Part shown: positions 1 through 7,995 of the stretch, piece by piece
How positions within the stretch are numbered: the first letter of the stretch is position 1
Layout of the letters: each line of letters begins with the position of its first letter
Assembly (NCBI GenBank): GCA_003223455.1
Contig: QHVE01000058.1
Span: 81,927-127,694 of the forward strand
Reading direction: 5' to 3'
From: Gemmatimonadota bacterium
GTDB lineage: Bacteria; Gemmatimonadota; Gemmatimonadetes; Gemmatimonadales; Gemmatimonadaceae
Length of the DNA: 45,768 nt
The notes under the pieces: model-generated
The model's input: only the letters and a program-made list of their open reading frames with translations
Databases searched by the model: none
What the model was told of the DNA's origin: nothing
Made by a program: the position numbers and the translations under genes

Positions 1-139
1 GAGCCAGCTCACCGGCACCAACACCTTCAGTCTGGTCGAGGTGCGCTTCCTCACGGCGGAACAGGCCACGGCGCGCTTCGGCCTGAATGCCGACGGTGGC
101 GCGGTGATCGTGCTCGTATCGAACAAGAGCGCGCAGTGA
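1..139 (+). CDS. C-terminal fragment, TonB plug-like domain protein
   Basis: This is the last 45 codons of a gene that begins before the window; the reading frame starts at base 2 and ends at TGA 137-139. The visible tail contains LVEVRFLTAEQATARFGLNA followed by GGAVIVLVS. That matches the end of TonB-receptor plug-like domains, where a V-E-V-L segment is followed by an A-x-x-Y/F-G and a G-V-I-x-V strand. Small plug-only lipoproteins and full receptors both carry such a segment, but here the protein ends right after it, which suggests a stand-alone plug-like protein and not a full receptor. The call rests on pattern similarity over a short stretch, so it is tentative. Confidence 0.4.
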   Translation, partial: SQLTGTNTFSLVEVRFLTAEQATARFGLNADGGAVIVLVSNKSAQ

Positions 140-158
140 GGCGACTGGCGCGCGTCCG

Positions 159-1169
159 CTAGTCGTCCTTCTGCCCGAAGATCGCCATGTTGCTCGAGTG
201 CCCGGGAGCCACCTTCTTCTCGGGGTAGATCCAGTGCACGGCCTGGTTGACTGCCGTCGCCGCTTCGCCGAAGCCGCAGGCGATCAGCTTGAGCTTCCCC
301 GGATACGTGGTCACGTCGCCGGCCGCCCAGATGCCCGGGCGGCCGGTTTCCATGACCTGGTTGACGACGATCTCGTCCTTCTCGAGCGTGAGTCCCCACT
401 CGGCGATCGGCCCGATGTCACTTACGAAGCCGAGCATCGGCAGCACGATGTCCGCCTCGAGCTCGCGCGTCGTCTTCCCCTTGATGTCTCTCAGCACGAT
501 GTGCGAGAAACGCTCACCCTCCGCGTGCTCGATCACGTCCACCAGTTCGTGGAAGGTGAAGAGCGACGCCCGCTCCGCTGCGACGTCCGCCTGAAACTGC
601 GCCACCGTCGCGCCGTGCGCGCGGAACCGGTCGCTTCGGTGCACGAGCGACACGTGCGTCGCGATTCCGGCGAGCTGCGTCGCCCAATCGAACGCCGAGT
701 CGCCACCTCCGATGATCACCACCCGCTGGTCTCGATAGTCCTGCGGATCCGTCACGACGTCGTAGATGCCACGACCGTACCAGGGCTCCGCGCTCGCGTG
801 CGGCAAGCGCCGCGGCGAGAACGCGCCGATTCCCGCCGCGATGAGAATCGCGCGAGTCGGAAACCGATCGGTGTCCGACTCGACGACGAAATGCCCGTCC
901 TGCTCGTGCAGACCGGTCACGCGTTGCCCGAGGTGGGTGGGCTGGGCGAACTGCGCCGCCTGGTCGCGCAACGACTTCACCAGGTCCTTCGCCAGCACCT
1001 TGGGATAGCCGGCGACGTCGAAGATGTATTTCTCCGGATACAGCGCGGCGAGCTGTCCGCCGAGCTCCGGCAGCGCATCGATGATCTGTGCCGTCGCACC
1101 GCGCATCCCGGCGTAGAAGAGCGCGAATAGGCCGGCCGGTCCGCCGCCGATGATGGTGATGTCCTTCAT
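159..1169 (-). CDS. Thioredoxin reductase-like ferredoxin/flavodoxin-NADP+ reductase
   Basis: Cytoplasmic flavoprotein of about 336 residues with two dinucleotide-binding folds. The FAD site is IIGGGPAGLF at the extreme N terminus and the NADPH site is VVIIGGGDSAFDWA in the middle. The C-terminal FAD motif is GIWAAGDVTTYPGK. No CxxC redox disulfide is seen between the NADPH motif and the end, so it fits the YumC-type ferredoxin-NADP reductase branch and not thioredoxin reductase itself. Such enzymes pass electrons between NADPH and ferredoxin or flavodoxin. I chose the ATG at 1169 because the FAD motif starts four residues later and a GGA lies 7 nt upstream; an in-frame ATG at 1181 is possible. 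It is divergent from the glycosyltransferase gene at 1439. Confidence 0.85.
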   Translation of the reverse strand: MKDITIIGGGPAGLFALFYAGMRGATAQIIDALPELGGQLAALYPEKYIFDVAGYPKVLAKDLVKSLRDQAAQFAQPTHLGQRVTGLHEQDGHFVVESDTDRFPTRAILIAAGIGAFSPRRLPHASAEPWYGRGIYDVVTDPQDYRDQRVVIIGGGDSAFDWATQLAGIATHVSLVHRSDRFRAHGATVAQFQADVAAERASLFTFHELVDVIEHAEGERFSHIVLRDIKGKTTRELEADIVLPMLGFVSDIGPIAEWGLTLEKDEIVVNQVMETGRPGIWAAGDVTTYPGKLKLIACGFGEAATAVNQAVHWIYPEKKVAPGHSSNMAIFGQKDD

Positions 1170-1341
1170 CTCGTGTTCCATTCGTGAAGGTTCGCCAGTG
1201 ACTGGCCGATCATCAAGGGAACGACGCACGCTCCGCGACGCGGGACGTGTTCCCTCCACGCCGCGCGATGCGCGACGCCTTCTCCCGCGTCTTCCTCGAC
1301 GAGGCGATGCTCTCGGCGAACGACGTGCGCGGCCACCCGGC

Positions 1342-1347
1342 TATACT
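1342..1347 (+). promoter_or_regulatory. Possible -10 box (TATACT)
   Basis: TATACT lies in the 269-bp divergent gap between the flavoprotein gene and the glycosyltransferase gene, about 90 bp before the latter's start. No convincing -35 is seen 16-18 bp upstream, so this is a low-confidence promoter call. The rest of the gap shows no other gene. Confidence 0.3.
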
Positions 1348-1438
1348 GGACGCGAGCGCCAACCATCACGCTGCCGTGCCCGATTCCTTCGTTCAGGATC
1401 TCCCTTTCCCATCGCTGGCCGCGACCGGCGAATCACCG

Positions 1439-2452
1439 ATGCGCATTGCGTTCGATCTGTGGCCGACGCGCTATGCCAGGGGCGGATCGGCACGATACGC
1501 GACGGAGCTCGTCGCCGCCCTTCGAGACCGGAGCGACGTCGACGTCCTCCCGCTCGGTGAAGGCGTCCCGGCGCGAGTGCCGCCGAAGGTGATGGACGCG
1601 ATCTGGTATCCCTTTCTCGCCCGTCGCGAAGCCAGACGTGTGTGCGCCGACCTGCTCCATTGTCCCAGTAATCGGGCGCCACTCCGGCGCGGCAGCCCGC
1701 CGCTCGTGGTGACGATCCACGATCTCGTGTCACTGCGATTTCCCGAGACGATGGCCGCGTGGAATCGTGCGTATCTCCGGCGTACGCTGCCGCGCGTGGC
1801 AGCCGCAGCCGACCGGCTCATCGCCGTCTCGGCTGATACCGCCGACGATCTCGAACGCCTGCTCCGCGTTCCACATGCGCGAATCCGCGTCGTTCCCAAC
1901 GGAGTTCAGGATCGATTCTTCGGCGCCCCATCCGTGCCGATGCCGGTGACGACACCCTATCTGCTGTTCGTCGGCACGATCGAGCCGCGCAAGAACCTGC
2001 CCAGGCTCGTCGAGGCGTTTCAACTGCTTCGGAAGGCGGGGCGCGCGGAGCGGCTCGTGGTCGTCGGTGCGCCGGGATGGAACGACGTCCGTGTCGACAG
2101 CACGAGCGTCGAGCTGCTGGGCCGCGTCTCCGACGAGACGCTGCACGCGCTCTATGCGGCCGCCAGTTGTCTGGTCATCCCTTCACTGCACGAGGGCTTC
2201 GGCGTGCCGGCGGTCGAGGCGATGGCAGCGGGATGTCCGGTCGTCGCCGCGCGCGCTGGTGCTCTGCCCGAAGTATGCGGCGATGCGGCGGTCATGGTGG
2301 ATCCTCTCGACCCTCGCTCAATCGCCGACGGGATCGAGCGAGCGATCGGCGACGCGGACGCACTCCGTGCGCGGGGTCGCGTCCGGGCCGAGAGCTTCCG
2401 GTGGCCTCATGTCGCCGCGTCGGTGGCGGCCGTGTATCGGGAGCTGGCATGA
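1439..2452 (+). CDS. Glycosyltransferase family 4 (group 1) protein
   Basis: A 337-residue GT-B fold glycosyltransferase that probably transfers a sugar from a nucleotide- or lipid-linked donor to a cell-surface glycan. The C-terminal half has the family's landmarks: VGTIEPRKNLPRLVEAF and then the donor-site EX7E-type segment SLHEGFGVPAVEAMAAGCPV, followed by ALPEVCGDAAVMVDP. The N-terminal half begins MRIAFDLWPTRYARGGSARY, typical for the acceptor-binding domain. I start it at the ATG at 1439, where homology-like sequence begins; the frame is open further upstream to 1247, but that stretch looks non-coding. The next gene, a flippase-like protein, starts 34 nt after the stop, so the two probably act in one polysaccharide pathway. 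Confidence 0.85.
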   Translation: MRIAFDLWPTRYARGGSARYATELVAALRDRSDVDVLPLGEGVPARVPPKVMDAIWYPFLARREARRVCADLLHCPSNRAPLRRGSPPLVVTIHDLVSLRFPETMAAWNRAYLRRTLPRVAAAADRLIAVSADTADDLERLLRVPHARIRVVPNGVQDRFFGAPSVPMPVTTPYLLFVGTIEPRKNLPRLVEAFQLLRKAGRAERLVVVGAPGWNDVRVDSTSVELLGRVSDETLHALYAAASCLVIPSLHEGFGVPAVEAMAAGCPVVAARAGALPEVCGDAAVMVDPLDPRSIADGIERAIGDADALRARGRVRAESFRWPHVAASVAAVYRELA

Positions 2453-2486
2453 CTCGCCGAGCGGCGCCTGGTGCGCGCGGTACCCG

Positions 2487-3935
2487 ATGACCACGGGACG
2501 CCGGCGGGTCGCGCAGAGCGTAGGAGTGCTGTTCGTCGGCGAGACCACGGCGCAGGCGCTCGGCTTCCTCCTGACGGCATACCTCGCCCGGGTTCTTGGC
2601 CCGGCCGGTTTCGGCGTCTGGATCTTCGCGACCGCCGTGATCACGTACCTCGGCATGGTCGTGGAATCGGGGGCAGACACCTGGGGGATGCGCGAGATCA
2701 GCAAGTCCGTATCCCGTGTCCGCGAGACGCTCGACGCCGTGATCGGCTTTCGTCTCGTCGTCGCCGCGGTCGCGGCGACGCTGCTGGTCATCGCCGTCCA
2801 GGCGTTCGTCGCGACTCCCGATCGTCGCCTGGCGCTGACCTTTGGCCTGCTGTCGCTCGTGGCGATGACGCTTCAGAGCCACTGGGTGCTTCGATCGCTC
2901 GATGCGAACGTCCCCGTTGCCGCCGCCTCGGCAATGCAGCGCATCGCCGTCATGCTGCTCGCCGTCGCGCTGGTGCGGGTGCCTTCAGACGCCCCGTACA
3001 TGACGCTGTGGCAAGGGCTGGCCGAGATCCTCGCCGCTCTCGCGCTGCTCGCAGTGGTGACGGCGCGCGCGGGCGCACCGTTTCGCCACTTCCGCGCGCC
3101 TCTCGTGCGTCGCGTCGCGATGGAGTCGTGGCCGATCGGTGTGTCGCGACTGTTGCGCGGAGCGACCTACACCATCACGGTCGCCATGCTCGCCCGCTTC
3201 TGGCCCGACGCGGTCGTCGGGGAGTACGGCGTGGCGTACCGCATCCCGATGGCCCTTCTGGCGATCAGCACCATCTTCGGCGGCGCCGTGGCGCCGGCGG
3301 TGGCACGCGCATGCGCCACCAGCCGCGCCGAAGCCGGGATCGTCGCCGGCGCGACGCTTCGGCTGCTCGTGGTCCTCATGCTCCCCCTCGCGGTGGGTGG
3401 GGCCGTGCTCGCGATCCCGGTCATCAGGTTGGTGTTCTCGGCGCGCTATCTGAGCGCCGTCACGTTGTATCAGCTTCTGCTCGTCACGGTGGTGCTCGCG
3501 AGCCTCAGCGACATGCTGCGGCGCGTGCTCCACTTTTCGCATCACGAGCGTGACGACCTTCGATGCGTCACCGTCGCCGTGTGCGTCGGGGCGGTGCTCA
3601 GTCTCGGGCTGATCCCCGCGTTCGGCAGCCGTGGCGCGGTCACGGTCGCCGTGGTCGTCGAGCTCGTACTGTTCACGCTGGAAGCGGTGGCGCTGCGCAG
3701 GGCGGGGATCCCGCTCGCCATCGTCGTGCCCCTCGCGCGTCCCGTGATCGCGGCGTTGGCGATGGGCGCAGCGATCCTGCCTCTGCGCGGAGTGCCGCTC
3801 GTGGTCAGCGTGCCGGTCGGCGCCGCCGTCTACCTCGGCGCGCTGACACTGCTCGGCGACCGCACGATCTCCGAGCTTCATCTGCTCGACGTGCCGGTGC
3901 GACCCGCGGACGTCGCCGAGAGCGGCGCGCCGTAG
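2487..3935 (+). CDS. Polysaccharide/lipid-linked oligosaccharide flippase-like membrane protein
   Basis: A 482-residue polytopic membrane protein with roughly 12-14 hydrophobic segments, beginning with VGVLFVGETTAQALGFLLTA and including many stretches rich in V, L and A between short basic loops. The N-terminal segment ending VLGPAGFGVWIFA is characteristic of the MOP/PST exporter superfamily (Wzx/RfbX, oligosaccharide flippases). It likely moves an undecaprenyl-linked glycan across the inner membrane. The ATG at 2487 was chosen because upstream in-frame sequence overlaps the glycosyltransferase in another frame. Position directly after the GT4 gene supports a surface-glycan role. The substrate cannot be read from the sequence. 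Confidence 0.8.
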   Translation: MTTGRRRVAQSVGVLFVGETTAQALGFLLTAYLARVLGPAGFGVWIFATAVITYLGMVVESGADTWGMREISKSVSRVRETLDAVIGFRLVVAAVAATLLVIAVQAFVATPDRRLALTFGLLSLVAMTLQSHWVLRSLDANVPVAAASAMQRIAVMLLAVALVRVPSDAPYMTLWQGLAEILAALALLAVVTARAGAPFRHFRAPLVRRVAMESWPIGVSRLLRGATYTITVAMLARFWPDAVVGEYGVAYRIPMALLAISTIFGGAVAPAVARACATSRAEAGIVAGATLRLLVVLMLPLAVGGAVLAIPVIRLVFSARYLSAVTLYQLLLVTVVLASLSDMLRRVLHFSHHERDDLRCVTVAVCVGAVLSLGLIPAFGSRGAVTVAVVVELVLFTLEAVALRRAGIPLAIVVPLARPVIAALAMGAAILPLRGVPLVVSVPVGAAVYLGALTLLGDRTISELHLLDVPVRPADVAESGAP

Positions 3936-4056
3936 GCGCGGTGTTGCCGAGTGCCGAGCGCTTTCTCGTCGTCCAACCGTCAAAGCGTGCGAGCGTAAAA
4001 CGGTTAGTCCGAACGTGACCGACCTCACACTCGGGCGACGCGACATCCACGCGCGC

Positions 4057-4062
4057 TATACT
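4057..4062 (+). promoter_or_regulatory. -10 box (TATACT) for a likely leaderless mRNA
   Basis: TATACT ends 8 nt before the GTG start codon of the adenosyltransferase gene at 4071. Transcription would begin at or within two bases of that GTG, leaving no room for a ribosome binding site. No clear -35 hexamer is seen 17 bp upstream. Confidence 0.5.
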
Positions 4063-4070
4063 TCACCCCC

Positions 4071-4616
4071 GTGAAGATCTACACCAAGACTGGCGATGCG
4101 GGCGACACGGGACTCTTCGGCGGCGGGCGCGTCCCGAAGGACGATCCCCGCGTCGAGGCGTACGGTGACGTCGACGAGCTCAATGCCGTCCTCGGGATGG
4201 CACGCGCCGTGGAGCAACTGCCGCGCATCGACGAGGTGCTCGTTCCCGTGCAGCGCGACCTGTTCGCCATCGGGGCGCTGCTCGCCACCCCCGACCGTGA
4301 GAAGATGGCGCAGCACCTCGAGAAGGCCCGCATCGACGAGCACCGCATCACGGAGCTCGAGAAGGCGATCGACGACGCCGAGTCGGAGCTGGAGCCGCTG
4401 CGTGCATTCGTCCTTCCAGGTGGCACGCCCAAGTCCGCCGCGCTCCACGTCGCGCGCACGGTGTGCCGTCGCGCCGAGCGTCGCGTGGTGCGACTGCAGC
4501 ATGCCGTGGAGCTGCCCTCGCTCGTGGTGACCTATCTGAATCGACTGTCGGACCTGCTGTTCACCCTCGCTCGACTCGCCAACAAGCGGGCCGGCGCGGG
4601 CGAGGTGACCTGGTAG
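4071..4616 (+). CDS. pduO: ATP:cob(I)alamin adenosyltransferase, PduO type
   Basis: A 181-residue cytoplasmic enzyme that transfers the adenosyl group of ATP to cob(I)alamin, making adenosylcobalamin. The N terminus has the diagnostic ATP-binding motif YTKTGDAGDTGLFGGGRV. The helical bundle follows with YGDVDELNAVLG, FVLPGG and the conserved R-x3-CRRAERR stretch. Length is normal for the family. The start is GTG at 4071 and has no Shine-Dalgarno sequence but a -10 box 8 nt upstream. It is followed one base after its stop by aroB, so it heads a run with aroB and the 3D-domain gene. No cobalamin riboswitch is visible in the 135-bp gap upstream, which otherwise holds nothing recognisable. Confidence 0.93.
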   Translation: MKIYTKTGDAGDTGLFGGGRVPKDDPRVEAYGDVDELNAVLGMARAVEQLPRIDEVLVPVQRDLFAIGALLATPDREKMAQHLEKARIDEHRITELEKAIDDAESELEPLRAFVLPGGTPKSAALHVARTVCRRAERRVVRLQHAVELPSLVVTYLNRLSDLLFTLARLANKRAGAGEVTW

Positions 4617-4617
4617 C

Positions 4618-5724
4618 GTGTCGGTATCCACCGAGGCCGGTCGCGCGAGCGCGCGCCAGATCGACGCGGGCAGCTACCGCGTGACGGTGGCCGCGGGGCT
4701 GCGCCACCAGTTCGCGCGCGCGATCACCGAGGCCGCGGCGGCGCATCACTATGCCATCGTGAGCGATGCCGCCGTGGCGTCGCTCTACGGAGAGCCGCTG
4801 ACGCGCTCGCTCGCCGAATGCGGTCCAGTCTCGCTCCACGTCGTACCGTCCGGCGAGGAGCACAAGACTCGTGACACGTGGGCACGCGTCACCGACGGCA
4901 TGCTCGACGCGGGGTGTGGGCGCGACACGACCGTCGTTGCGCTCGGCGGAGGCGTGGTGGGCGACCTCGCCGGCTTCGTCGCCGCGACCTTCATGCGTGG
5001 CGTTCCGGTCGTTCAGTGCCCCACCACGCTTCTCGCGATGATCGACGCGTCCGTCGGAGGCAAGACGGGTGTGGACACCCCCGCGGGCAAGAATCTCGTC
5101 GGCGCCTTTCATCCGCCCGCCGCGGTTCTGGCGGACGTCGAGACGATTGCCACGCTGCCCCTCGCGCAGCGACGCTCGGGCCTCGTCGAGGCGATCAAGC
5201 ACGGCGTGCTCGCCGATGCGGCGTACTTCGCGCGGATCGAGTCCGCGCTTCCCGCGCTGCTCGACGCGGAGCTTGCGGCAACGCTGGAGATCGTGGCACG
5301 CAGCGTCGAGATCAAGGCCGACGTCGTGCGCGCCGACGAGCGCGAGCACGGACGGCGCAAGACGCTCAACCTCGGGCACACGCTCGGCCATGCGCTCGAG
5401 CACGTGAGCGGGTACGCGCTCCTCCACGGCGAAGCGGTGGCCATCGGCATGGTGCTCGAGGCACGAATGGCCGAGCGTCTCGAGGTCGCCGAAGCGGGGA
5501 CGGCGGCGCGCATCGAGGGCGTGCTGCGTCGGGCTGGCCTGCCGGTGGCACGACCGCGCGAGCTCCCGATCGACGCCGTGGTCGACGCCACTCGTCTGGA
5601 CAAGAAGGCGCGCGCGGGACGTGTCGAGTACGCGCTGCCGGCGCGCATCGGAGCGATGGCCGGAGAAGACTCGGGATGGGCGTTGCCCGTCGACGATCAG
5701 CTCGTGCACGAGGTGCTGGCGTGA
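4618..5724 (+). CDS. aroB: 3-dehydroquinate synthase
   Basis: A 368-residue cytoplasmic enzyme for the second step of the shikimate pathway, converting DAHP to 3-dehydroquinate with NAD+ and a divalent metal. The NAD-binding segment is ALGGGVVGDLAGFVAATF, followed by QCPTTLLAMIDASVGGKTGV and NLVGAFHPP, all conserved in AroB. Metal ligands lie in the E-x-I-K-H segment (VEAIKHG), in LNLGHTLGHALEH and in the later HGEAVAIGM. Start GTG at 4618 lies one base after the pduO stop, implying co-transcription. Its stop overlaps the GTG start of the next gene. Confidence 0.96.
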   Translation: MSVSTEAGRASARQIDAGSYRVTVAAGLRHQFARAITEAAAAHHYAIVSDAAVASLYGEPLTRSLAECGPVSLHVVPSGEEHKTRDTWARVTDGMLDAGCGRDTTVVALGGGVVGDLAGFVAATFMRGVPVVQCPTTLLAMIDASVGGKTGVDTPAGKNLVGAFHPPAAVLADVETIATLPLAQRRSGLVEAIKHGVLADAAYFARIESALPALLDAELAATLEIVARSVEIKADVVRADEREHGRRKTLNLGHTLGHALEHVSGYALLHGEAVAIGMVLEARMAERLEVAEAGTAARIEGVLRRAGLPVARPRELPIDAVVDATRLDKKARAGRVEYALPARIGAMAGEDSGWALPVDDQLVHEVLA

Positions 5725-6350
5725 TCTCGCGGACGCGACGCGAGGGTACTCGATCCTCCGACCGGCGGAGGCGCCGGAGCCCACTCGTGTCGCTCGCCGC
5801 CTGCGTCGCCCTGCTCTGCGTGGGGACGGCCGCCACGGTGGGCATGCGCGGCCCGACCCGGCGGCTCCCGCCGTCCATGACCGCCCCCGTCGTGGTGAGC
5901 GCGGCCGCTCCGGGCGCGACGATCCCGGCCAAGCCGATCCTGCTGGCTGGCGCGCTCGTGCGCGGCGCGGCGCGCGGCTGGGCAGTCGATCAGAGAGGTC
6001 CGCTTCGCATGGGAGATCCGGTGCCCGTGCGGCTCACGGCGTACTGCCTCCAGGGGACGACGCGGCGCGATCGGTGGGTGCGGGAAGGGATCGTCGCGGC
6101 CGATCCGAAGCTGTTCCCGCTCGGCCGGTACGTCGAGGTGTACGTCGGCCGGAAGTACCACGGCCGCTTCCTCGTCGACGACACGGGCGCCCGCATCCAC
6201 GACGGGATCCTCGATATCTGGACGCGGAGCTGCCGCGAGGCGCGGCTGTTTGGGCGGCAGCGTGGAACGGCGGTGCTCGTCCCGCGCCCGCGAGGCGCCC
6301 TCCAGGACACAGTGCTCACCGGACGCCTCGGCGGTCTCGCCCCTCGCTGA
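5721..6350 (+). CDS. 3D-domain (double-psi beta-barrel) protein with N-terminal membrane anchor
   Basis: A 209-residue protein starting at a GTG that overlaps the aroB stop (GTGA). Residues about 14-38 form a basic-then-hydrophobic segment, SPLVSLAACVALLCVG, that should act as a signal anchor. The C-terminal region has the 3D motif: a tract VAADPKLFPLGRYVEVYV followed by GRFLVDDTGARIHDGILDIW, with the characteristic aspartates. 3D domains share the barrel of lytic transglycosylase MltA and occur in cell-wall-active proteins, so a periplasmic peptidoglycan role is plausible. The metabolic link with aroB is unclear; the overlap may just reflect compact gene packing. Confidence 0.75.
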   Translation: MISRTRREGTRSSDRRRRRSPLVSLAACVALLCVGTAATVGMRGPTRRLPPSMTAPVVVSAAAPGATIPAKPILLAGALVRGAARGWAVDQRGPLRMGDPVPVRLTAYCLQGTTRRDRWVREGIVAADPKLFPLGRYVEVYVGRKYHGRFLVDDTGARIHDGILDIWTRSCREARLFGRQRGTAVLVPRPRGALQDTVLTGRLGGLAPR

Positions 6351-6418
6351 GCCAGCGGCCGGGTCACGACCGGCTCGCTCTTTGCTCCCCTGAGTCGCCG
6401 ACCTCATCGGAGAGCACG

Positions 6419-6610
6419 ATGTCCTCATTCGGCACCTATCTCATCGGCTTCTTCATCCTGATCGTCGGCCTGGCGATCGCCGCCTACCTGCTGAACGTCC
6501 CGACGATGTGGATCGGCGTGGGCGTGATCATCCTGCTGGGGATCGGCGTGTTGATGGCTACGACGCGCGGCAAGATGAAGGACCCACCGGGTCCGCCGCC
6601 CGGAGCGTGA
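6419..6610 (+). CDS. Small two-helix membrane protein
   Basis: A 63-residue protein with two predicted membrane helices: YLIGFFILIVGLAIAAYLL and, after a short loop, MWIGVGVIILLGIGVLM. It ends in a short basic, proline-rich tail (GKMKDPPGPPPGA). A GGAGA lies about 8 nt before the ATG, supporting translation. Family members are small inner-membrane proteins of unknown function. It sits 68 bp after the 3D-domain gene. Confidence 0.65.
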   Translation: MSSFGTYLIGFFILIVGLAIAAYLLNVPTMWIGVGVIILLGIGVLMATTRGKMKDPPGPPPGA

Positions 6611-6779
6611 AGCAGGCGCACCTCCGCCATCTTCCTAGCACGCTCATCGGTAAGCGCCCATAGTCGGCCATTTCGTCCCAAACTGTCCGACTTTGCCGAC
6701 GTAACCGACAAACGTCTGGCATTGCAGCAGTTAGGTCGATCACAAATCTGTGCGAGGGGTCATTCTGGCAAATTCGCTG

Positions 6780-6808
6780 TTGACGGGTTTTCAACCCGAC
6801 ATTATCCT
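6780..6808 (+). promoter_or_regulatory. Sigma-70-type promoter with inverted repeat in the spacer
   Basis: TTGACG (6780-6785), a 17-bp spacer and TATCCT (6803-6808) make a good housekeeping promoter, with a start site near 6815 and a leader of about 78 nt before the sigma gene. Inside it sits the inverted repeat CGGGTT-TTC-AACCCG (6784-6798), which could be an operator. The rest of the 282-bp gap from 6611 shows no gene. Confidence 0.6.
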
Positions 6809-6892
6809 GGCGCTCCCGTTGAACCTCCGCGGGTCCGCAGCCTTCAGCGGTTGCGACAATCGACCACCTTCCGGCACAGGTAAGGGGCGTGT

Positions 6893-7786
6893 ATGGAGCA
6901 AGCGACCGAGACCAGGTCCAAGGGCTATTTCCGCTCGTCTCCCTCCACCGCGTTCGACCAGTACCTCCACGACATCCAGAAACTCCCGCTGATCAGTGAC
7001 GCCGCCGAAGAGCGGCGACTCGCCCGGCTCGCCCAGAAGGGCGACGAAGCCGCCGCCGAGCGGTTGGTCACCGCGAACCTCCGGTTCGTCATCTCCTACG
7101 TGAAGAAGTACCAGGGCCACGGTCTCGACCTCTCCGAGCTGGTGGCGATCGGCAACGAGGGGCTGCTCAAGGCGGTCCGGAAGTTCGATCCGGATCAGGG
7201 AGTGAAGTTCATCTCCTACGCCGTGTGGTGGGTCCGCCAGGCCGTCCTCAAGGCCCTCGCCGAGCAGACCCGCAGTGTCCGCATCCCGCTCAATCAGAAC
7301 TCGCAGCTCATTCGTCTCGCCCGCGCCGAGACGATCCTCGCCCAGGTCCTGAAGCGCGACCCGACCGAGCACGAGATCTCGCGACTGCTCGAGGAGTCGC
7401 CCGAGCAGGTCCGCGCCGCGAAGCAGATGAGCTCGACCGAAGTCTCTCTGGATGCACCGATTGACCGGTCGGACCGTGAAGCCTCCACGCTCGGCGAGCG
7501 TTTCGCCGGCGTCGACGGCACCGAGATCGAGGACACCACGGACTACAAGCTCATGAAGGAGTTCATCGAGCGCGTGTTCCGGAAGTATCTCACCCCGCGT
7601 GAGCGGAAGATCCTCTTCCTCTACTACGGGCTGGACGAGAGCGGCGAGCCGATGACGCTCGAGAAGATCGGAGCGCTGATGGGTGTCACGCGCGAGCGCA
7701 TCCGTCAGATTCGCGAGCGTGCGTTCGAGAAGCTTCGCGAGTCGCCCGACGGCCGGGCTCTCGCCGGATTCTGGCAGGCGGCCTGA
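6893..7786 (+). CDS. RNA polymerase sigma factor, sigma-70 family without region 1.1
   Basis: A 297-residue sigma-70 family factor. Region 1.2 begins at AFDQYLHDIQKLPLIS; region 2 contains LVTANLRFVISYVKKYQG, the core-binding and -10-melting segment DLSELVAIGNEGLLKAV and FISYAVWWVRQAVLKAL. Region 3 follows (IRLARAETILAQ). Region 4 has TPRERKILFLYYGL and the helix-turn-helix LEKIGALMGVTRERIRQIRE used for -35 recognition. It lacks the long acidic region 1.1 and non-conserved domain of E. coli RpoD and resembles the roughly 290-residue primary sigma of Bacteroidota, so it may be either the primary factor or a group 2 paralog. AAGGGG precedes the ATG by 6 nt. Confidence 0.9.
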   Translation: MEQATETRSKGYFRSSPSTAFDQYLHDIQKLPLISDAAEERRLARLAQKGDEAAAERLVTANLRFVISYVKKYQGHGLDLSELVAIGNEGLLKAVRKFDPDQGVKFISYAVWWVRQAVLKALAEQTRSVRIPLNQNSQLIRLARAETILAQVLKRDPTEHEISRLLEESPEQVRAAKQMSSTEVSLDAPIDRSDREASTLGERFAGVDGTEIEDTTDYKLMKEFIERVFRKYLTPRERKILFLYYGLDESGEPMTLEKIGALMGVTRERIRQIRERAFEKLRESPDGRALAGFWQAA

Positions 7787-7835
7787 GATTTCGCGCCGCC
7801 GAGCAACAGGCGGCGGAGGGTCGGAGCATCGTCTC

Positions 7836-7877
7836 GTGCGCGGCGGGGTGGGACTTGATTCCCACCCCGCCGCGTGC
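7836..7877. terminator. Long GC-rich hairpin after the sigma gene
   Basis: The arms CGGCGGGGTGGGA (7841-7853) and TCCCACCCCGCCG (7860-7872) pair perfectly across a 6-nt loop, and flanking bases extend the stem to about 18 bp with two G-T wobbles. No run of T follows on either side, so it may terminate less efficiently than a standard intrinsic terminator. It lies in the 209-bp gap between the sigma gene and the trifunctional glycan enzyme. Confidence 0.65.
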
Positions 7878-7995
7878 GTTCCGGCAATCGCGCATGGCGA
7901 TTCGCGTCCGATGTTACGTCTCGCGCGCGAGCGCGTGCTAGTGTAGTCGCGGCTGCGGGCACTCTCCGGCCGCTCCCCACCGCAGCGCTCCGCAG

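Noticed and set aside
2067-2486. N-terminal extension of the flippase-like protein
   Set aside because: The upstream in-frame part lies inside the glycosyltransferase gene in another frame and has no membrane or domain pattern.
2449-2490. Tiny ORF overlapping the GT4 stop (ATGA)
   Set aside because: Only 13 codons with no support; it might couple translation but cannot be called a gene.
3936-4070. Cobalamin riboswitch before pduO
   Set aside because: The gap is too short for a full aptamer, and no B12-box-like sequence is visible.
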